In this document: positions 1 through 11,775 of the stretch, piece by piece
How the letters are laid out: each line of letters opens with the position of its first letter
Position numbering within the stretch: the stretch's first letter is position 1
Origin: Cubamyces lactineus
Lineage: Eukaryota; Basidiomycota; Agaricomycetes; Polyporales; Polyporaceae
DNA: 64,000 nucleotides
Direction of reading: 5' to 3'
Assembly: GCA_022376465.1 (NCBI GenBank)
Contig: JACDTU010000030.1
Coordinates: forward strand, 140,582 to 204,581
The notes under the pieces: model-generated
Told to the model about the DNA's origin: nothing
Databases searched by the model: none
Seen by the model: the letters and a program-made list of their open reading frames with translations, nothing else
Translations under genes and position numbers: made by a program

Positions 1-44
1 CTATAGCGAGCATCCTCCTCATTTCATAACAGCATGATTTCGAT

Positions 45-650
45 ATGGCTTTGGAGTCTATCCCTGCATACTCGCCGGCGAATGCCATCAAGAATCGGCT
101 AGCGAGTTTGATCAAGTGCCTCCGTGACCTCCAGAATGAATGCATGGATTTCCAGCGCACTGCCGGCCAGTACCTCCTACAAGTTACCACGACATTGCAT
201 TTCGATCCGGAGATTACCCTCGGGTCCGACAAGGATTCTCTCGTTGCTGGCTGTCAATCGCTTCGCCGAGAGGTAGAGCAGCAAGCCAAATTTCAATCTG
301 AGATACTTGCTACAATTCAAGTACGTGTTGTTTCCCCCCAGCTCAGCGATGGTTTCACTGGAACATTCATGCAGATGGAATTTGACACGGCGCAAAACCT
401 CCCGACGGTCATTCAACGCGGGCTCCATGTATTCACGATCTCCGAACTCCTCAACGCCTTGTCCGATTACGCTTCGCTCAAACGTGACTTGGACACCATC
501 ATGCTGGTTAGTCTCCGTACTTGTTGAAATATGATGCCGATCCGATCAGCTTTCTGACATGTACTTCAGCAACAGGAGGAACTTCGTGAATCGCTGTCAG
601 CGGCCTCGTCCGAGCTCCATGCCGCCAGCATTCCTTCTGTCTCGATATGA
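45..650 (+). CDS. Small hypothetical coiled-coil protein
   Basis: I do not recognise a family. Three exons are supported: 45-320, 375-506 and 570-650, with introns 321-374 (gtacgt...gcag) and 507-569 (gttagt...tcag). Both introns are multiples of three, so the first also reads through, but the third exon keeps frame only when the second intron is removed. The 162-residue product is mostly charged and helical, with heptad-like stretches such as SLRREVEQQAKFQ near residue 75 and QQEELRESLSAASSEL at the C-terminus, suggesting a coiled coil. No signal peptide or membrane segment is seen. The ATG at 45 is the first in this frame; an ATG at 34 lies in another frame. Existence of the gene is moderately sure, function unknown. 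Confidence 0.6.
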
Positions 651-3080
651 CGCCCGAGTGTCAGTAGGGTATGTTTTCGTGATCCCTTCAATGCTCGTGT
701 AACGTGTCGATATTTCCTGTATCGCCATCGATATCCCTTGTATGTGTACCAGGCCCCTCTCTACACCATGCCCTTCTGTTCGTCTCAGTATGACCTGCGA
801 AATCCTCCGTCTACAATGTCATAGCCAGTGCGGAAGCTTGCCGATTGTCGATCAGTCAAATCTTTACTTCCTCCGCGCGAATTTTGTCTTCACGACGATG
901 GATCGTAGTATGCAATGATGTTCCCATCCGCCAGCTGTGACGCTGCAAGGGAAGAGGGATAGGTGAGTTCTTGTCCGAGATGATTGTAGGGCAGCCGTGC
1001 TGATAATCACTTCAGATGGGGCGTAGGCGCCACGGACTTGATGACCTACAACATGCATGAACACTGGTCGATTCAGTCAACATCCCATTTGAATGCGGGG
1101 CTGTGTGGGTAGGTACGTACACATCTCGCTCGTCGACTGCATCTCCATTACCTGTAGTACGTCCAGTCCGTTGCGATATCGTGCGCGTATACTTTGACAA
1201 GGTCCCACGACCGTCACCCTTCATTGAAGCCGAATTTTGCGTGGACGTGCGCGATATCGTTGTCATGACGCATGCCTCAAAACGAATTCTTTCTGGCCAG
1301 TTCTCGTATACCTGACGTTTCATTGGTTCCCTTCTCCCTCTCGCCTTGTGTTCCCCTCTATTTGCAACTCTCCATCTGCATTCGCGCCTCGCTATTCGCG
1401 TCTTGCGCCTCGCTATTTGCGTCTCACTTTTCGCGCTTCGCGTCTCGCCTTTCGGGGGGACGCGCGCACCCTTCTAAGCTCTTGCATCCGCCCCTTGTAA
1501 TTGTGTTTCCTTTCACGACTTTCGCTTTGCCTATTCGCGCCAGCCCGGCCAATCACTTTTCGATACACGCGCTGCCTAGCCCTGTCGCATCCGCCCTTCC
1601 GTCGCCCGCGTTTTGCCACACTCTGAAGTCTCGTATACAGTTTTCGCTTTCGTTTTGTTTCCTGTTTCGTTTTTCGCCTCGACCTCTCGTCTTTGGCTCC
1701 TGCCTTTGTCCTATCGTATTACCTCTTCTGCGTCGATACACGATATTGTCTCCTCGCCGTGCGTCTCTTCCTCTCGCCTCTCGCCTCGCGCCGCCTTCTC
1801 GCCTGCCGGTTAATACTTATTGCCTCGGCTCGATTACATCCATGAACTTTCCCCGACGGGTGTGACGAACGAACCGAGGGGGCCATGCAAGATTATCCCA
1901 AGCGAAACATGTCACATTGATCGTATTGCGGCCATAGCAGGAGCATTTTGAATGCACACATCATGTTCCGCGATCTAGCTGTTCAAAATGGTCCAACCCT
2001 AACCATTTTAAATGTTCTCTTCAGGTCCCTCCGCAACCACGGACTGATCTCATGCAACGGACCATGGAATCTATCCCGGCCGACCACAAATCAATTGTTA
2101 ATTACCGATACAAACATCGTTTCTTTGTAAATGTCTACAACATGGTACACGTGGTTGACTGAGTGCTGATATCCTGAGTACGGCCTCTATGGGTTCAGCA
2201 TGTACCCACCTGCGGAGTTTGAGTAGGGCCTGCGCGCACATCTACGAATAATGCAAACTGAACCATGTGTGACCATGAACAATGGAACAAAGCAAGTCCG
2301 AACAACACCATCCTGCATGACGAAAGCTGAACCATGATCACTATAATCACCGTATGCCGGCCGCGGCAGGCGAGGAGACTATATTGAGCGCATTGTGACA
2401 AAGCACGAGAGCGCCGCATTGGGTGGCCCCCTCGGTGACATTCTGCATGGTACACAAGATTTCATGGAGATACGCGATCGAAATCATAGCTAATAGTTCC
2501 CTTGTATATTCAGCCAATGTCCGGCATGCATCATACTGAACTTATTCGGCTTGGTCGCACAGGAAATCATATTAAATGAACTCCGCTCCGAACAGACTCA
2601 ATGTATTCGATGTCCGAAACGTGCTGGGCACAAGCGGAGCCCATTCAAACATGGCTCAAGATGGGTTCACAATGAAACCCCGCGTCCCATGCGAATATGT
2701 CCACGGTGTGTGAAAGGTTGCGTTCCGGATGCTGGTGGTCGATGTGAAAGCCGAACATACCCGGGCGTAACCGGATGCATGCGCATCTGCCACTACCAGC
2801 GTCTAGCGCCCGGACTATCCTCGGCCGCCAGCTGCCAGTCTCTTTGAACTCGTATCTTGAACGCACCGACAGTGACGATACTGTTGCAAAAATATAACAG
2901 CACACTCAGACGATATCTGTTCATCAAAGCAACATTGCGAAGCGGAAAAGAATATCAACAGAGCGGCATAAGGAGAGCTATGAGACAGCAGGATACAACA
3001 CTTAAGTACATCACACAGAGACATGGAGGTGCGCGGTCATCGTAAATACTATTGCAAGGAGCATTTGTCACTGTAAACGT
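651..3080. other. Gene-poor stretch with a pyrimidine-rich tract
   Basis: No coding region can be supported in these 2.4 kb. Positions about 1310-1830 form a strongly C/T-biased tract on the plus strand, rich in short repeated words such as tcgcg and cgcctcg. The open frames across it look compositional (Ser/Arg/Leu-rich, no motif) rather than genic. The rest shows short frames only. Confidence 0.5.
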
Positions 3081-3994
3081 TTAGAAAAGCTCAGAACCGA
3101 AAGCTTCTCGAATATGAGACGTGAGATCCGTCGCGCGGCGGACTTGCGCGACGGAGATCGAGGGCGGACGATTTCCGGGAGGACGACTCTGGACATGTGC
3201 TATGGTGCAGTAATTGCAAGGACATGTGCAACAATCTGTGAAAGATACGCTTTCGCGGATCTGGATCAACTTGGCGGCGGTCGCCCACCCGAGCGCTTCC
3301 AGGTCAGATGCGCTCAGGGAGTCCTGCTGGACGAGCTCCTTTAACGCGGGCTCGATCCATCCGGGGATGTCGTATACGCGAGCGAGGCGCACGCGCTCGC
3401 CGTGCTGTGGTACGAGCTTGAAGAGCTCCGCGATCGCCTTCTGGCGGACGTTCTCGAAGTCCCACATAGTCGCGAGCTTCAGCGCAGAGATCCACTGATC
3501 CTTGGACATCGTCCGGGATATGTCAGAGGTCCTGTATTGAGGATAGCATACTGGTCAATGCAAGTACAGGGCTTTGGACTGCACACGATACTGTACTCAC
3601 CCAGGAAACAGGACTCTGAGAAGGGATCTGAACTCATCCGCGATGATGCCCCCTAGCTCTATGGGGTTGGTGTCGCAACTTCCCTCAATGCCATCGGGGT
3701 GATCTGGCGGGGGGAGGGTGAATGCACTGCTAAATGCCTCGGAGTCCTCTTCGAATGGACGACGCGAAACTTTGAACAGAACACCCTCGACCTTGAAGCG
3801 GGATAAACCTCTGTCAGTGCTTGCGAAGAGAGCGCGGGCATTCTGCTCACATGGAAGATGACATCCCGACAGTAGAATTCGGGATCCCGCGTAGCACGGG
3901 GCGTTCCCGGTGTGGGCAACGCGTTTGTGAGGCTTTGCATACCTCCCGGCGAGGTGAGCGGCGACTCCGGCGAGGGATTGTCACTTTGAATCAT
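3081..3994 (-). CDS. BTB/POZ-domain protein (short form)
   Basis: Three exons on the minus strand, 3994-3851, 3791-3601 and 3531-3081, with introns of 59 and 69 nt, give a 261-residue protein with continuous frame. Residues 37-120 form a BTB/POZ fold core: DPEFYCRDVIFHVEG, then VLFKVSRRPFEEDSEAF and the helix around EFRSLLRVLFPG. After it comes the helical extension typical of fungal BTB proteins (QWISALKLATMWDFENVR, then IAELFKLV). BTB domains dimerise and often serve as Cullin-3 adaptors; no substrate domain is visible, so the role is not predictable. A Cys-rich patch (DCCTCPCNYC) lies about 50 residues from the C-terminus. The start is the ATG at 3994. This copy is shorter and diverges from the four BTB genes elsewhere in the window. 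Confidence 0.8.
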
Positions 3995-4617
3995 CGCGCG
4001 ATGCTCGAGAATGAGAAGGCAACAGACTTAGGACGAAGAACCGGACGATGCACGAGCGTAGGTGGGAGGTGCGCCGCCGGTGACCAGGCAGATGTAGAGG
4101 GCGATTACAAGGATAGCCAAATATCTTGAAGGCACTTCGCGAGCGCTAGAGTGACGAGTGCAATATATGACGATGTAGTGATGATGCTGCGGTAGCTCGC
4201 TCGGACTCGTATGCCGTCTGAATTTTGCGCTGTGGTCAGCGTATATGCTCGCGCACTCGCCTTCAATGGTATACCTTGGTCCTCAGAGCCCTGACAGTCG
4301 CAGAACTGTGAACAGATCCCGGGTCACATTGCACGCAACAGAGATGGCAGTAGCGTATCCCGGTCGCGGCAGCTCTTGACAAAGTCGCCCTCACGGTGGG
4401 CGCCAACACCCACGCGAACAAATAGTGGCAAAACAGGCGGCGGCCGGATAAGCTTGCAGGCCGCGTTCGCCCATCTCTGGCACATCTATTCATTAGCACA
4501 ACGAGCACAAAGGCGTTCAGGCCCATCATCAGATACAACACAAGAGAATCTCGGCCTCTCCGCAAGGACACACTCCCTTGGCTAAGTACGCAAACGGACT
4601 CGTACGTCTTGTCCTGC
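3995..4617. other. Intergenic, nothing recognised
   Basis: Shared region between the 5' end of the BTB gene and the 3' end of the oxygenase gene, both on the minus strand. A minus frame at 4263-4634 has no motif and is not called. Confidence 0.4.
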
Positions 4618-6137
4618 CTACGCCGCGGTCGCATTCACAGCAGCACCGACGACCTTCGACTGCTTCCACCCACCTGTAAGCCTCGCTACCCGTTCCTTCG
4701 CCGGCTCAACATCTGCCACGAGACAAACGTTGACGTAGAAGCAGCTCATGGACGCCTCGTTGCCGTACCAGAGGTATTCCCTGGTCGTCCTGTTCATACG
4801 GCCGAGCTCGGTTACCCAATATACTCCGACCGGAGAGTTGCTCGAGTCCCTGTCAGAGTCGGAACCATCATCTTTTGAGGAGTTGTCGTCATCGGCTGTG
4901 GTGTCGTCGTTTGCCTCGTACAGAGTTTGCAAGGTCTTGTAGACAGTGACACCGCGGTTGTTCACAAAGATACGACTGTCATCCTCGTCCATCTTCTTAG
5001 TGAGGGAGCTCATCGATTCGAACAGGTATTGGTTCCCTGACTCGTCCATCTCCAGGCGGAGACGCGGCCTGAGACCAAGCGCCTTGCAAGCCTGGAAGAG
5101 GGCAGCGTCACTGCCCTTCAGCCCTCGCTCGATCGTCACCCGAGGGTTCGCATCGCCTCTCTCCCATGTGCTCGGCACCGGGTACACATGCAACAGTGAG
5201 AATCCTAACATGCCTCCCCTTGGCAGCACCTTCTCGCTACTCAGGAGTGCGCGCAGCGCATTTTGGACAGCATCAGGATTCGCATGGAGTGGTTGCAGCA
5301 TAGTGAGTCGACCAGCGAGTTCCCTGTAGAGGTCCGCATTCCCGGTGAAGTAGAGGTTGTACGTGAGGGTGATGCGGTGCCCGGAGCGTACTGGCAACAC
5401 TTCGTGCTCGACATCGCTGAAGAATGTGACGAATGCAATGCGGTCGGAGTGCCCCGAGAGGAGATCGGCACTGTCGATTGTCCACTCTTCGTCTTGATGG
5501 CGCAACACCAATTCGCCACCCTCGTGAGGAGTCGGCAAAATAACGACAAGGGAGCCGAACATGTTGTCGGCACGGGGAGTATCGACGTGGGGCTTGAAGA
5601 ACGCCCCCTTCCCTGGGAGTGCGTCGGAGTCAGTACGAGGTTGATCATATACGTCTACCTCTACGCACCGTAGACGTTCAGTTTGTACAACTCGGCTTTG
5701 ATGGCCTTCTCTTCCTGTGGACCGGTCAAGAGACCTTGACGAACGGCATCGATGAGTCCTGTGGAATAGACGTCGAAGCGCGTCATGAAGTTCTCGGTGT
5801 CCATTTTGCCGGCCTTGCGGTATGTCTCATCTTAGAACAGTTTCCTGATCTCTGCCGAATGCAGCTGGGTCGCAGGCCCTCTCGAGCTCGTCTAGGGTAT
5901 CTTGATGCTGAGCTGCATGCGCGAAGTTGATGAACCTATACACAATAAGACGGGTCTCGTTAGCACGGGAATGGCTTGAACGGTAATGTAGGCGGACCTA
6001 GGTGATTCCTTCCCGTAGTAGAGTTCGAGATCCCCGGATGAGAGCTTGAGGATGCCATTGCATAAGGGAGGGGCCCCAGTGAGTGTGAGGCGGAGGCAAT
6101 CGAGCAGCGCTGATGGATGGATGTCAGCGGCGGACAT
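4618..6137 (-). pseudogene. 2OG-Fe(II) oxygenase A, with an apparent frameshift
   Basis: Exons 6137-5998, 5935-5669 and 5612-4618 (introns 62 and 56 nt) encode a prolyl-4-hydroxylase-like 2-oxoglutarate/Fe(II) oxygenase of the kind expanded in Agaricomycetes. The iron-binding HxD is in FFKPHVDTPRADNMF, the distal His in FFSDVEHEV, and the 2-oxoglutarate Arg follows in GHRITLTYNLYF. A long acidic, Asp/Ser-rich segment lies toward the C-terminus. In exon 2, around 5829-5836, the frame must shift by one base to join the upstream part (DPAAFGRDQETVL) to the downstream part (DETYRKAGKM); read as given, a TGA follows within two codons. Comparison with the intact relative at 8205-9688 places one extra base there. 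It is either a real lesion, making this a pseudogene, or a sequence error. Substrate is unknown. Confidence 0.7.
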
Positions 6138-8204
6138 GGTGAGAGGAGTAGATGCGTGGAACGGCTCCTTGCGATAGAAATACTCATATATGCATGCGCA
6201 CAGCAGTGACAGCACTACTCGGATCACAATCTTCACACATGCTAACCCGTGAGCAACATGCGCACGTAATAAGTGTGCGATCGGATTACTTTAGCACGAG
6301 CTGCAACAGCATCCGCGTCCACATTTCGGAGTGACCTTTGATTTCCAAGCCAGAGGAGCGTGCCCATATACTCACGCACAGAGACACGCCCTTCGTTCGT
6401 GAATGCCGTTCTCTGCATGCATCGCGCAGAGCGAGGCATCAAAGTGCATGTAGACTGTCGCGTAGAGGCACTTCAGGGGACTGCCCAAGAGTATACCAGA
6501 CGAGTCATCACGAGGCGAAAATATTCCATCTTCGCGTATCGTACAGGCCGCGGATAGGGATACTTGCCTTCAATAGAGACCATGACTCACCCAATCCGGA
6601 TCGAACGGGATGACATGGGGAAGTGCATGCTCTTGCATTTCCCGAGAAACGTAATATTAGACCATTGGAGGAGATCGAAGGCGCGATGCGGCGTACCTAT
6701 CATTGTTCCAACCACCAATAACCACCACGTTTCTAGTGCCCGAGCGGCGAGCGTCCAGGGTATCATGATTCCGGCAACCTGGAGCCTATCGATGACATCA
6801 CGTATTGAGAGTCTCTGCTGGGCACCCTAGGTCTATCCAAAAGTCAACCTCATACTAACGTGGATTTTAATGAAAGGGCTAAAGTCCATGTGATGATCCC
6901 GCCGCCGGGGTCATTAGACGCATGATTTGAATGGTCCGAGGACCCGCAAGGATGATGCTCACCGTGACGATTCGGTATAAATAACCTGGCTGAAACTGCA
7001 CGGCGTACCTCTGATATCGCCTGGCACGTTGTAATCGTAACAGGCGACACTCTTGACCATGGCACGCTGCATTCATAAGTAGGAGCCCACGCTGATTCTG
7101 GCTGTATTTACGTGATTGCTCGGGCTCAGCCTGAGAACTTGGCCTAAGGTGCCAGTCACCGAAATCATCTGAGTTGCACGTATTCAAAGATCCGAGTCTT
7201 ACTAAGTACGCAATGCCCCGTATCCGTCTGGCACAAGGTGAGGAGAGGATGAAACGTACTAAGTCCAGAAGATAGTAGTTGAGTCCGAGAAGCACGAGCG
7301 TCTATGACTGTACCAACTCCGGGTGCCAGCGCCTCCCAAGTACTCCTCTTTGACCGATACCTCTATATCCATCAGAGGCCCTCGACGATTACTAACTCTA
7401 GTGCGGGTCGTCATCGACTACCAGTTTTACTGCAACAGATGTCTGAGGCAGCAACGAGATACAAACAAGACAGTGGATCATGTGCCGCTGCGAGCTGGTG
7501 AGCCCTATGTCGAATCGGATCGCAGAGCGTCGATCATTCTGACACGCATCCAGAGCATGTAATACCAGGGCATCCTATCACCGGGATCTCTAGAGCCTAT
7601 ATTCAAGAGTGTCCGGATTTGAACATCCCAGAAACGCGAGGTTTCCCTTTTAGGTCGATCTGACTCGTGGTGAGAAAGCCGAACCTGCATTCATCTAGCC
7701 CCTTCGACGACGATTGCATGGCATTGTATAACATACTGCGAAGAAGACACCCATAAAGATCCACAACGGCGATTGACGTCGGTCCACACATATGTGCACG
7801 TTCCTGAACGATTCCTCGAGACACCACAATGAATCCGGCTTAATACGTGGCGTGCTGCTCGGCGACGTCCACGAGTCCTCTGCATTGCAGAATCCGCGAA
7901 GCGGCTGCCTCGACGTATGCGAGCGGCGTCGATCAGATACTGAGCACCGTCCAGATGCTCGTCATATTCGGGTCAGACCCACTTTGATGATCAGTTTCGT
8001 CGTGCTAACGCCTACTCCGCAGATTCTCGAAGTACGCTCCCTAATACGCTCACCATACTTGTCGATTCTGACTCTGTGTGAGACGGTCGCGGAGTGTACG
8101 GCACTCCAGCAGGTTGTATGGCGGCCATTCACGGCGAATTCTTTGTGGCGTCGACGGCATTTAAGGCGATTTGTGCAGCACCTGTAGGCGAATGCGGCCC
8201 CAGG
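6138..8204. other. Gene-poor stretch between the two oxygenase genes
   Basis: The two oxygenase genes point away from each other across these 2 kb. Only short frames are seen. A minus frame at 6879-7295 opens with a hydrophobic run (LNYYLLDLVRFIL) and could be a remnant of a membrane protein, but it has no neighbouring exons that I can join. Confidence 0.4.
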
Positions 8205-9688
8205 ATGTTTGACCCTTTGTCCGATACCGAGGAGTACGATGCCTACGAGCATCAACTTGGGCCAAACCCTTCCCTCTCCCTGATTGACCACCCAAAAGCG
8301 AGTGGGCTGAGGGACATCCTCAGCGAAGCACGTCCCTACTGCTGTGGTACGCTCGCACCCGCCTCCGACAACCTAGTGCTATACTACGGCAAGACCGATC
8401 AAGCGAAGTACGTGCGCCCTCCGTATCGGGCAATGTCGATGCTCAAACACGCGCGTTTTCATAGGCGTGTCGATCTTTTGCATGCGCCAGCTGCAGCGTT
8501 GGACGACCTGCAGCGATATTGTGACCCTGCGACCTTCGGCGTCGCGCACAAAGATGTCTTAGACACCACCTTTCGTAAGGCTGGTAAGCTCGATAGGGAC
8601 CACTTCGCTCTTAACTTCGACGTGGAGCATTATGGACTGCTTGAAGCCATTCGTACTGGCCTTTTCACCGGGAAGGAGCAAGGTCGTCCTATCAGAGCGG
8701 AACTTTACAAGCTGAACGTCTACGGTAAGCCTTCCGCCTCAACGCGAGGCGCCATTGTTGACCCGTGCGCCGACTAGGGAAAGGATCCTTCTTCAAATCG
8801 CACAAGGACACGCCTCGTTCGGCAGGCATGTTCGCCTCGCTCGTCCTTGTCTTCCCGACAGTACACAGCGGCGGGACCCTCGTTTTGCAGCATGGCGGTC
8901 ACAAATGGGCCGTCGATGCTTCGACGCTCCTCTCCAACGCCGACACTGAGCCCCGCATTGCTTACATTGCCTTCTTCAGCGACGTCGAACACGAAGTCAC
9001 ACGAGTGACCTCCGGTCATCGCCTCACGATCACCTACAATCTGTACTACGCCTTCGATGACGTCTCCCCGAACAGGATAGATGTCGTCCAGCCTCAGGGC
9101 GCAAACGAGTTTGCAGTCCACGAGAAGCTTGCCTCACTACTCGACGATCGCACCTTCCTCCCCAACGGCGGCATCTTAGGCTTCGGGTTGCGTCACTTGT
9201 ATCCCCTCCCGACGTCATTCGATGCGCAAGAAGATACTACGTTGGAGACACTCAAGTACAAGCTCAAGGGCGTAGACGCTGCACTCTTCCGAGCGTGCAC
9301 CGAGCTGGTCACCGCGCCCACTCTCTACACCATCTTCGAGGCCCACAGCCAAGTCGACTCGGGCGGCCGCCGCGCCCTCGTCGCGTGCCCTCGTGTGGTC
9401 AAGTTCCACAACCACGACACCGATGAGGAGCCACCCGTGTGGGAGAAGCTCTGTCGTCGCTGGGACGGGGTCCTCGTCAACTTCTCGCCCGAGGAGCTCG
9501 AAAGGGCCGAGCCCGGGCCTGTGCGTCATTGGACGGTGCATTGGGTGACACCGCTCTCGGACGCGAATCGCGTGAAGACGCGCTTTGCGGCGTATGGTAA
9601 CGAGCCCATGATGGGGTATCTGTACCAGCGGATCGCCATGCTTCTCCACGTTGGGCCTCCAGGACATCGGGAGCGCTTCGAAGCGTAA
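8205..9688 (+). CDS. 2OG-Fe(II) oxygenase B (prolyl 4-hydroxylase-like)
   Basis: Exons 8205-8407, 8465-8724 and 8778-9688 (introns 57 and 53 nt) give 457 residues. Intron positions and phases match those of the relative at 4618-6137, so the two are paralogues. The catalytic set is complete: HxD in GSFFKSHKDTPRSAGMF, distal His in FFSDVEHEVTRV, Arg in GHRLTITYNLYY. These enzymes bind Fe(II) and 2-oxoglutarate and hydroxylate or otherwise oxidise a substrate; no targeting signal is visible, so a cytosolic or nuclear site is likely. The ATG at 8205 is the first in frame; a short upstream exon ending near 8186 (acceptor-like cctgtag) cannot be excluded. The C-terminus ends soon after the conserved AAYGNEPMMGYLY block. 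Confidence 0.8.
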
Positions 9689-10093
9689 GAGTAAGAACCC
9701 GGTTGAGTACGTTTCCGCGTGTTTTCGTCACTTTGCTGTATTTGTTGTCTCTGCTCGTGCTGCGATGCGTCGATATCTGCTCTCTTGTTCCTGCTATCGC
9801 GACGCATGTCGCCCCTGCTCAGGTCTCAAGTGTAATCGGTGTAATGATCAATTGTTCTAACGTGTACTAGTAAACTATGTCCGGTCATACCGAGTCATTT
9901 GAACCTATTAGTCGTAAGGAATAGGAAAGGTAAACATTGTTGCTCTACAGTATCGATTACAGGGAGTTGTCTGTGCCGTAGATACGTTAAGTGAAGGCGC
10001 GCTGCAGCTGCCTAGAATAGTCGCCTTAGACCCGCTGGAAACCCACCCAGAAAGACGAAGGACCGTGAAGCATACTTTTAGCAGTCGAAGCCT
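9689..10093. other. Intergenic between convergent genes
   Basis: This is the shared 3' region of the oxygenase B gene (plus) and the BTB gene (minus). No feature recognised. Confidence 0.4.
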
Positions 10094-11291
10094 TCATTTC
10101 GCCACAGTCGCATTCCACGCCGGAACGTTCAGATGCAAGTCCGCGGGCAGTTTCTCCCACACGAGCCGCGTCTCCTCTGCTTCTGAACGTGACCTCGAGA
10201 CATGGCGCACAGAGTGACAGTGGCCTGATCCCCGAGGCGATATTTGCGAGCAGGTGCGACGTCGGGAAGATGATCCTAGCATCTCGTTCCGCTCTGAGCT
10301 TCGCGGTGACCTCATCCCGGCAGGCCCGGGTGTTGCACACGGTGTCTGAGTTGCACCAATAGCGCGAGTACCAGATCGTCTCGTGCTTCCTGCAGTTACG
10401 CATAGCGAGCGTAGTGCGCGCTTCCATGCAGCGGATGAGGTCTTCCTGAGCCAAAGTGTCATATCGCCCACCCGGACGCACTACCCCGGTTACGAGCGCC
10501 GCCGCAGGGATCATTGTGCACAGATAGAGCGCTATGGGTAGCATACTCCTCTGCTTCACGAGACGAGTGACGTTGGCGGTCCGAATAGCATCTTGGATGG
10601 GTATGACCTCCAAGACCGGAGTGAAGAGGGCTGTTTTAACAAATCTATGGCCTTCGGGACCAAGAGCGACGGTGCCGAGAGTGACCGAGGAACGCAAAAT
10701 TGAGAAGGAGTGACGCAAGCAGGTCCTCATGCGCGAAAGCGCTTCTTGCGCACGACTTCGATGTTGTACTTGTGACCTAGCTCGAGCAGCGCGGCTACGA
10801 CGTTGAAAGAGAGTCGTTCGCCATGCTTGAATGATCTGGTAAACTCATCAATAATGTGTTGGCATGATATTCGTGCGCACGGCCCACCTTGAGCCATCAT
10901 AGAGGGCCACCAAAAGCCACTCAAAGTCTTCCGGTGAGTCTGCAAGACGAACAATGGGACATCCATCCCAAGATCCCTTGTCAGCAGAAGGCGTTGCCGC
11001 ACGAAATAATTTGTCGAGGACAACCGAGTGGCGCACGAGAACTCCCCGGCGTACTTTGAAGGCTAATGAGTCTCGGACGATGATTACGACATTGCCATCG
11101 GAGAACCAGAAATGTGGAGATGTTGCAGGTCTGAGGACGGCTGCGAGTCCTGTCTCGGGCGGATCTGTAGATTTACGACGACGCTTCGCCGGAGGGACTT
11201 CAAAGATAGTGCCTTCCAATAGTTCTCCAATACACTTCGACGTCAGACATGTTGACGAATGCGACGCACGCCGTTCTGAAGTAATGTGCAC
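10094..11291 (-). pseudogene. BTB/POZ protein, two apparent frameshifts
   Basis: The minus strand encodes a BTB/POZ protein of the same type as the next gene. The BTB core is clear (HFWFSDGNVVIIVRDSLAFK, then VRRGVLVRHSVVLDKLFRA and CPIVRLADSPEDFEWLLVAL). A 52-nt intron (about 10845-10896) is followed by LSFNVVAALLELGHKYNIE. Near 10731-10745 the frame breaks: one missing base separates IEVVRK from ALSRMRTC. A second break near 10180-10195 separates the LCAPCLEVT block from EETRLVWEKLPADLHLNV, which ends at 10094. As given, the protein would stop at 10727. The 5' end is unclear: the frame opens with GTG at 11291 and I see no good ATG. The gene lies in tandem with the intact BTB gene at 11776-12970. 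Confidence 0.7.
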
Positions 11292-11775
11292 GATGAGTCA
11301 TAATGCGAGCTTGTGTCGTGTTGATACTCCTACCCAACGTGGTGCAGACGCTGTATAGCGCCGACAAGAGCTTGAAGCTCGAGGCAGACTCTACAAGGAA
11401 TCACAATGAAGGTACGCGTACAGCAGTAAGTGGTGAACGTCATGGACGTTTCCAGAGACGACTGCCGCCGGCTAGGAAGTGGCTTGTCGCAGACTGTGTC
11501 TCGCGGGATCGTCAGATCTAGACGACCAGTGCGAGCCAGTTCATGGTGCGCGCTGAAAGGTGATTTCACATGCGATACTTGGCGGTATGAGATTGTTACT
11601 AATATGTTGTCACCGCTACACTCGACAGTACTCGAAATACTTGTGACTACGTGCTCGAGGCTGCTGATCTGGGAATAAGTATCTGAACGTCAATGGAACC
11701 CAGCGATTCTACGATGTTCACGCTCGTACCTTCACAAATCATGCACGCCGCAACGCGGCATGGGACCTCCCCGCC
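11292..11775. other. Intergenic between tandem BTB genes
   Basis: About 480 bases that should hold the promoter of the frameshifted BTB gene and the 3' end of its neighbour. No feature recognised. Confidence 0.4.

Noticed and set aside
1272..1865. A 197-codon plus-strand frame
   Set aside because: It lies in a pyrimidine-rich tract; Ser/Arg/Leu-rich product with overlapping frames on both strands and no motif.
6879..7295. Minus-strand hydrophobic frame as a membrane-protein gene
   Set aside because: Only one short hydrophobic run, no partner exons, no family pattern.
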